Of a DNA stretch of 64,000 bases, positions 57,541 through 64,000 are shown piece by piece. A program made the translations under genes and the position numbers. Below the pieces are notes generated by a model, which was not told the origin of the DNA, made no database searches, and saw only the letters and a program-made list of their open reading frames with translations. Each line of letters starts with the position of its first letter. Position 1 is the stretch's first letter. Origin of the DNA: Polytrichum commune (taxonomy: Eukaryota; Streptophyta; Polytrichopsida; Polytrichales; Polytrichaceae); assembly GCA_950295325.1 (NCBI GenBank), contig OX485804.1:66006033-66070032 (forward strand). Reading direction: 5' to 3'.

Positions 57541-57735
57541 ATTAAAGCACGACACTAAATATTGTATTTAGTATCACTTACTATTTGGGATTACACAATG
57601 CAATATCTTGGACATTATAGAACATCAACAACTTAATTAACTTGGTAAAAATTTACATCAATAGTAAAAAGATGTTTCATTGTGTAACTCCAAATCGGTA
57701 AGTGACTCTGTATCATATTTAGTGTATTAAAGAGT
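57541..57735. mobile_element. Small MITE with 8-bp target-site duplication
   Basis: Flanked on both sides by TATTAAAG. Inside, ACACTAAATA with GTATCACTTA and GATTACACAATG at the left is inverted at the right (CATTGTGTAACTCC, TAAGTGAC, TATTTAGTGT). An 8-bp duplication points to the hAT superfamily (inference). Confidence 0.7.
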
Positions 57736-58664
57736 GGAAGTACAAAAACAGAGGCAATCTGAGAAGTGTAACTCAAAGGAAGCGGACCGATCGACTCATC
57801 AGTTGTAACTTGTGCTTAACACTGGGATCTGATCACAAATTGCTTTAGATCGCTGGAAGTGTTCCTGCTGGATGTGTCGCTGGCATAAGTTGGTGTAGAA
57901 CGAAGCATTTCCGTAATGTGGGGAGTGATAATCTTCGTTTGGGTGTATAATTAATCCGTTAAACTAGGGATTGCATATTGAGGTGAATTCTTGTCTGCGG
58001 TTGTTGTAGATTGTTTTGTGCGGAATTCGAGGCGTGAACGGATACAATCACTGGTCCTTACATTGTAACATTTTCAGCTGGGGCTGACGGTGCAAGAGCT
58101 CAGCCGGAGTTGGATCGTATGAATTTTGTAGGCTGAAAATGACATCGTTCTACAGAAACCTTGGGTTGGCAACTACGTGTAGCACTCGCAGGGGTCATTG
58201 TGTAAAGAACTTGGTGTGGAGCTGTTAAACCATCTCGGAAGCATTATTTTGGAGCTGCTTTCGCACTTCGACTAAAAATTCTAAGAATTTTTGTTAAGGG
58301 TGAATTCCAATTCCTACGGATCTTGATGGTGACCCATGTGTTAGAAACATTGCTTCTAATTGGTTCTAAGAAAAAGAATTGAGAATAATAATCTTTTCTA
58401 ATTTAGACACAAATTGTATCAATGGATTTTTCTCAAAGCCTCTTCCCAAGCATGCTGCTTCTTCTCTTTGTGAAATAAAAAATCATCAATTTTTATTAGA
58501 AGTGCAGCTTTAGAAACATCTGTTCCAAAGAAGAGGGTTGCGAATCCGGGACAGAAACATCGAGCGCGAATGTTTATTTCAAAGGCAGGCTTATGGTACT
58601 TCACCGTATATATAACTGCCAATTCTTCATTATTCATAAATACTATAGACTGGTACTTAATTAA
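57736..58664. other. Intergenic 3' of the second PR-1 gene
   Basis: No repeat or conserved frame recognised. The minus-strand frame at 58419-58637 (72 codons) resembles nothing known to me. Confidence 0.4.
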
Positions 58665-59195
58665 TCAGTAGGGCCTTTCTCCGTTGTAGTTTCCAGGTGG
58701 GTCGTAGCTGCAGATGATGAGAGTGGAATCATCGCCAGTGCAAGTCACCGAAGCACAGCCGATGCTTGTGGTGGTCGACCACACCACTTGCGTGTAGTGG
58801 CCGCACATTTGGCCATCCGCGCACGTATTGGAGCTGTAGTCGTAGTATTGCTTCTCGCTCACCCAATCGTTCACGGCATCTTGAGGCGTCCAAGTGGCCC
58901 CGCCGGATCCCCAGAACAAATTCTCTCCATACGGACCCCCCGAGTGGACCATGTTGCCTCCCGAGCATTGGCTCGTCTGCGACTGCGCGTAATTAAGAGC
59001 GTAATCCTCCAAGGTGGTGTTCCAAACAACTGCAACGACGCCCACCGCGCTTCTTGCGCTGTTGTGGGGGTCCAGGTAAGCACTTTGATCCGTTGGAGTC
59101 GACTGCCCATTCACACGGCCAGCCAGCTGGACAGCAATCAGTGCAATCGCCATAAGGATGCGCCCACATGTTTCTCCAACTGCGAGTGGCGCCAT
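58665..59195 (-). CDS. PR-1-like secreted CAP protein, 176 residues, intronless
   Basis: A paralog of the gene at 52083-52628 on the same strand. The ATG at 59195 opens a signal peptide (RILMAIALIAVQLAGRVNG, likely cleaved before QST). CAP landmarks: LDPHNSARSAVGV (His44), GPYGENLFWGSGG (Glu91), WVSEKQYYDY (Glu114), CGHYTQVVW (His133), LIICSYDPPGNYNGERPY at the C-terminus. Cysteines 77, 125, 131, 147, 152 and 162 match the three-disulfide pattern. The signal peptide differs strongly from its neighbour while the CAP domain is alike, so the duplication is not recent. GACCTTGACG on the coding strand (59261-59270) has W-box and TGACG cores close upstream, of unproven relevance. Confidence 0.93.
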   Translation of the reverse strand: MAPLAVGETCGRILMAIALIAVQLAGRVNGQSTPTDQSAYLDPHNSARSAVGVVAVVWNTTLEDYALNYAQSQTSQCSGGNMVHSGGPYGENLFWGSGGATWTPQDAVNDWVSEKQYYDYSSNTCADGQMCGHYTQVVWSTTTSIGCASVTCTGDDSTLIICSYDPPGNYNGERPY

Positions 59196-60401
59196 TGCCT
59201 CCCTCGGGGAATTATGGCCCAACTCCCCACTTCTGCATGATCCATCATTGCAAAGGATTGCGTCAAGGTCAGGATGAAATGGTCAGAATTAACATTGCTC
59301 AATCGCGTGCGATTCCACAAGTTGCTACACCAATCCACTTGAAGCTCATGTCAAGCTCTTCAAGCAAGATGAATCTCTGCAGACTCTCGGCTGAAACTGG
59401 TAGACTGACCTATGTATCGACCAGTGATTGAACGGTGTCCGACGCAACTGACTAACATTTAAACTGGACTTACTGTACTTCGATCTTGATTGAGAATCAA
59501 GGTGTCACATGTAGCAGATCAATTCCTGAGCGCAACGCAAAGTGACCCTTCTAGCTACAAAGCATCGCAGTGGGTTCAGGTTGGTTAGTGTTGGTCTAAT
59601 GCTTGCTCTAGGTCTCAACCGGCCACATAGTTCCATGTTATGTAATTCCCGATCTCTTGCAACTTGAAACGCAACTGAATCGACTGTTCTAATGTGATGA
59701 CCAGTGAATGTATAGTGGACTATTACGCACCCATGTGTCCAATCTAGTGTAGAACTCAAAATTTGCAACTCTTGAGAAACACAAGGTTGGTGTGATCGGG
59801 GCATCACACTGAGTAGGAACACTTACGAGTGATGGAGAACAGTCTGCCAGCTCCCAGTCGACAAGCCTAATTCCTCACAGTTTTGCACTGAGATCCCTGC
59901 ACACTGCCTGCTGGTTGTGTTGTGGTCCTCTTCATGAGTGGTATATATGGCCATGAGAATGTACCACATGATGAATTGAATATATTTGTTTCCTTTTCCT
60001 TCTGCTAAAACAAACCTTAAATTGAAACCAAGAATAGCAGAGAACAATTGAATACGGAGTCAAGCAATTCATTGACAAACGGGGACCACGCAGATTGCTG
60101 ATGTCATCAAGAATCACTCGCACAACTTTTTCCTCCATGAATTCCTAACATGTACATTAACTAGTACGCGTTTGTGAAGCAGAAAGGTGCAGTTTTAGCT
60201 ATTAACCCCCTAGAAAGCCCTTCAGGTCTACACTCTTTTGTCTAATTAGTGTAGGCCACACTAATTCCCAATTACCCACACTTATTTTCTTTTTTAATAA
60301 TTTGAAGTGGCCCATTGTGATTTCTGGTGTGAAAAACTAGTGTGAGCTTTCGTCCACACATTTGGATGAAAATTCATGGCAAGGCGAATACCTTAAAATT
60401 T
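59196..60401. other. Upstream flank of second PR-1 gene, no gene recognised
   Basis: Promoter side of the PR-1 gene. The minus-strand frame at 59505-59822 has no recognisable domain. Confidence 0.4.
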
Positions 60402-61409
60402 GGGGATTGCTATTTCCACGCCTTTTTTGGCTAGATTCACACCTTTTTGCCGGTTCGGTTGCCGTGTCACTGAGGCGCTATATATGAGATTCTTCATGGT
60501 GCATCCGGACCGTTGATCCACCAAGGCCCATCCAAGGGCCTCAATGATCCTAGGTGGCGGTGGGGTGGGGGGCGGGAGTGGTGCTTGCCACCAAGGCGGG
60601 GTGGGGCCATGGGCCTCATGTCTTTTTGGGGGAGGCCGGATTTAGGTTGGTGTCGGGCCTAGTGGCTAGGCGGGCCCAGTGGCTAGGCCTACTTATTATA
60701 TAACTAGTTGGTTACCCTTACTCTACTTACTAAATAACTAGTTGGTTAGCCTTACTCTACTTACTAAATGACTAGTTCGTTAGCCTTACTCTACTTATGG
60801 CATGATATGAAACAAGTAGGTTAATACAAGATGGTTAGCAAATCCAAATCAAAATTTAGGAGCTCATATGAATATCTTAGTCATTATCAAAGTGAAGATT
60901 ATGGTGTCAACAATGATCATATAGGTGTCCATACCTAACTTCAAGACTTGCACATATACCACTCAAATATACATGTCCAATTAAGAAGAGTGACCATAAG
61001 TAGAGTAAGGCTAACCAACTAGTTATTTAGTAAGTAGAGTAAGGGTAACCAACTAGTCATTTAGTAAGTAGAGTAAGGCTAACCAACTAGTTATTTAGTA
61101 AGTAGAGTAAGGCTAACCAACTAGTTATATAATAAGCAGGCCTAGCCACTGGGCCCGACACCACCCTAAATCCGGCCTCCCCCAAAAAGACATGAGGCCC
61201 ACGGCCCCACCCCGCCTTGGTGACAAGCACCACCCCCGCCCCCCACCCCACCGCCACCTAGGATCATTGAGGCCCTTGGATGGGCCTTGGTGGATCAACG
61301 GTCCGGATGCACCATGAAGAATCTCATATATAGCGCCTCAGTGACACGGCAACCGAACCGGCAAAAAGGTGTGAATCTAGCCAAAAAAGGTGGAGAGATA
61401 ACAATCCCC
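60402..61409. mobile_element. Mutator-like element with arms of about 400 bp (large hairpin)
   Basis: The left arm 60402-60800 and right arm 60994-61409 are almost exact reverse complements. The outer ends are GGGGATTGCTATTTCCACG and TGGAGAGATAACAATCCCC, with CTTTTTTGGCTAGATTCACA mirrored. The flanks carry TAAAATT on both sides, consistent with a longer target duplication. Within the arms a 34-bp unit (TTACTAAATAACTAGTTGGT plus TAGCCTTACTCTAC) occurs three times on the left and four on the right. The 193-bp spacer is related to MITE family 2 (reverse orientation). No transposase is present. Confidence 0.85.
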
Positions 61410-62236
61410 TAAAATTATTGATCTTATCCAGGGCAAGTTTCGTAAAATTAATGTGGATCGCACTAAATTCCAACCCACATGAATTTCCCACCCACACTAA
61501 TTAAACAAAACATTGTAGTCGGAGAAGGTAGTGCTGAGGTGATGGGAGGGATTTATTGAGCCTTTGGTGGGAGGTTGATGGGAGGTTTTGGCTTGCTGGA
61601 CTTTAAGTGCTTCTCAAGGGGTTGCCTCATACAACTTGAGCTCCTTAGTGCATGTGCTCTTTACATGTGCCTATAATGGCGAAACTTTGTCTCAAGGTTG
61701 GTCTTGGCTTATGTTGAATGGATTTTCAAGTTCAAGCTAGAATTTGAACTTGTAGTCATGATGTCAAATCCAATGACTACAAGTTTCAAGTTCCGGCTTG
61801 AACTTGAAATTCAATCCAAAAAAAAAGGAAAAAGGAACCAAGCTCCACCTACTTAGACACACATAAAACTCATATTCTTTTAAATTGGCCACTAAACTTA
61901 CAAGCTTAAGCTCTTTCAAGCTTGTGCCTGGCCCTGTAATCATGGATGGAACGCATATTGAGGATACATATCCATTGAGAAACAAACCAAAATGTTGATG
62001 GCCACCAACAATGTATGCATGACATTTTTTTCATTAATACCAATTCTCGCTATTTAGAATTCCACATACAGTGTTTTTTTCCCCCCTTTAGAGTAAAGGA
62101 ACTTTTATTGCCTTGAGATTGTACTACTACAATCTCCTAAACGTAGCACACCTACTTCAAGAAGGTGGTACCAAGGTGACATCAACATTTTGCCTTCTGG
62201 TTCTAAGATATGTGTGTGTTATTTGGTTCACTTTTC
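61410..62236. other. No gene recognised
   Basis: AT-rich intergenic sequence. Around 61710-61810 several copies of TTCAAGTTCAAGCT-like words (AAGTTTCAAGTTCCGGCTTG) form a short degenerate repeat. Confidence 0.4.
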
Positions 62237-62578
62237 ATGTTCTCCAACTCCTACCAATTAGATTTACACAACAAAGCTCATGTCGCATTAGCAAATCTAT
62301 GATGAAAAATTTGCAAAAACCGCATTCAAATTTGGACCTCCCTTGATTTGATTATGATTATCAGAAGCGCATGTTGGTTAACTTCTTAATATTACTTGTG
62401 TTCACTAATATTGAGTGTAGAGTAGTTATTAATATATGAAGATGTAGTCCAATCTCTTGTAAACAAGTGTCTTTATGGTGTTTGCTCTTTGATCCTCACC
62501 GAACCACATACCAATCAAAAATAGGGGTTTGAATAAGAAAATGAGCCACTTAAGACCCATCTACCTTAAAAGAAAACA
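62237..62578 (+). repeat. Direct repeat K, copy 1
   Basis: About 345 bp, similar to 63432-63777: ATGTTCTCCAACTCCTACCA, ATTAGATTTACACAAC, ATTGAGTGTAGAGTAGT, and the end GAGCCACTTAAGACCCATC with TACCTTA, which resembles the end of MITE family 2. Confidence 0.7.
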
Positions 62579-62631
62579 CACTCCAAGCATGCATCACAGA
62601 CTTAGTTGCTGCATACTTATATTATATAGTA

Positions 62632-62632
62632 G

Positions 62633-62666
<34 letters not shown>

Positions 62667-62668
62667 TT
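62632..62668. repeat. (CA)n(TA)n microsatellite
   Basis: About eight CA units followed by about nine TA units between the two K repeats. Confidence 0.85.
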
Positions 62669-63430
62669 CAGACAAGCAGGCAGCTTAGTTTCACATAGTA
62701 TTATATAGTATTGAAGTACACATGCAGAAAACAGCAGGAACCTCTTTCTCGTAGTCTGGCAGCCACAAACCAGTCCTTCTCCTTATCTGTGGTGGCAGTT
62801 CGTGCCATTTTGATCATGGAATGATGGGGACCTTTTCTTTTCTTCTTCTTTGAATGCTTAGCAAAGCATAACATCATAATACAACTCAATCAATGGATTT
62901 TATATAACTCGCCGGTCTTGTGGCCTTTATATAATAGAAATTCAAAATGCACTATCATACAACACAATTGAAGATATTTTATATATTACTTTGACCGTGT
63001 TTTCAAATTGGCCTTTTGTTTTGTATTAGTATTTAGATTGCATACCACAATCTGAGATTTACGGAAGTTTTGCTAAGTTTTTTTTAAAGTCTTATGTGTT
63101 ATTTTCTTACATAGACTTTTGGAACTCATCAAGACCTTAGGAGACATGAGTTTCTGACAACATGGATACAATTTCAACAAATTAGTGCACAACATCCGCG
63201 AAATCCACAACAGATGCATGCAAAAATAAAATAAAATATTGTGGTAAAGTATGTTCATAACAATATTTAGCTTCTATCAATTGTTATATTCTAATAATAT
63301 TTAGTGATAATGCTTCCTATGGGTTTATCAAGCTAAATTAGTTTAGACAAGCATCCACAAGGTATAATTCTAGCACCTTGCATGACATATTCTTGGTCCC
63401 ACCCAACTTGGTCACTTAGTTGAATAATGT
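62669..63430. other. Spacer between direct repeats K, no gene recognised
   Basis: If the K repeats were LTRs this would be the internal part of a very short element, but no primer-binding site or coding motif could be recognised. Confidence 0.35.
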
Positions 63431-63431
63431 T

Positions 63432-63777
63432 ATGTTCTCCAAATCCTACCAATTAGATTTGCACAACGAAACTTGTGTTGCAGCAGCAAACCTATGATGA
63501 AACATTTGCAAAAACCGGATCAAAAACCATACCTCGATTTAGTTATAGTTATCGAAAGTACATGTTTGTTGATTTCTTAACTAGATACACAAGTCCCCCC
63601 AATTGTGTTCACTATTGAGTGTAGAGTAGTCATTAATATTTGAATACATAGTCCAATTTCTTTTCAACATATGTATTTATGATGTTTGCTCATTGATCCC
63701 CACCAAACCACATTACACCAATCAAATCTAGAGGTCCAATTAAACAAACGAGCCACTTAAGACTCATCACATACCTT
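63432..63777 (+). repeat. Direct repeat K, copy 2
   Basis: It matches copy 1 in order and orientation: TGTTCTCCAAATCCTACCAA, ATTGAGTGTAGAGTAGTCAT, GAGCCACTTAAGACTCATC with ATACCTTA at the end. Confidence 0.7.
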
Positions 63778-64000
63778 AGTCATGTTGTCACCATGATATT
63801 GGGATGTATGTCATTGCTAGAGCCATGAGCAAACCATGCATGGTGGTGTCTAAGTAAACCCATCCATTGGGAATGTTCAAACAAATTCACTATTCAATAG
63901 CATGGATATTTCTATCTCAACTCATTTGACTTCATGAATGACATCCGAGACCTTAAATTAATCTAGAGGGTCATTGTTGGAATGAATTAGCCTTGAACGC
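63778..64000. other. No recognisable feature
   Basis: Window end. Nothing conserved seen. Confidence 0.4.

Noticed and set aside
58788-59240. 150-codon plus-strand frame over the second PR-1 gene
   Set aside because: Shadow of the PR-1 coding sequence on the opposite strand; no known motif.
1-64000. CRISPR arrays, operons, bacterial-type or viral genes
   Set aside because: None seen; gene structure is that of a plant nuclear genome.

Overview
The window is nuclear DNA of a land plant. The evidence is spliced plant-type genes with GT-AG introns, three recognisable plant gene families (NOT1, the KAB1-type potassium channel beta subunit, and PR-1), and AT-rich flanks full of short inverted-repeat transposons, SINE-like heads and a decayed Ty1/copia element. 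Long introns packed with repeats and intronless PR-1 genes make me favour a seed-free plant (lycophyte, fern or bryophyte), but this is only an impression and I cannot name the species.

Layout. (1) Positions 1 to about 29,300, minus strand: the 5' four-fifths of a NOT1 (CNOT1) gene, the scaffold of the CCR4-NOT deadenylase. I could place 40 coding exons (117-26954) that join in phase to 1,925 codons. The start codon is in the window and the 3' end runs off the left edge. Introns carry at least three families of miniature inverted-repeat elements (MITEs) and one SINE-like head. The 5' leader intron holds a tandem array of 160-180 bp units. (2) 29,300-43,000: no intact gene. It holds degenerate 260-bp repeats, TIR elements, a copia relic, and head-to-head copies of a TIR element that form a palindrome. 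(3) 43,449-46,543, plus strand: a complete five-exon gene for a 328-residue KAB1-like protein. (4) 46,600-50,600: repeats only. (5) 50,650-59,200, minus strand: two intact intronless PR-1/CAP genes (52083-52628 and 58665-59195), and three tandem relics of PR-1 3' ends downstream of the first. (6) 59,200-64,000: repeats, dominated by a 1-kb Mutator-like element with arms of about 400 bp (60402-61409).

The genes do not form a pathway. NOT1 is a housekeeping RNA-decay scaffold, KAB1 is a cytosolic redox-linked partner of K+ channels, and the PR-1 proteins are secreted defence-type proteins that have expanded locally. I found no clearly new biological system. The most distinctive features are structural: tandem duplications that have multiplied 5' splice sites (NOT1 leader and KAB1 exon 3), two long perfect-looking hairpins that could feed small-RNA pathways, and the PR-1 relic array.
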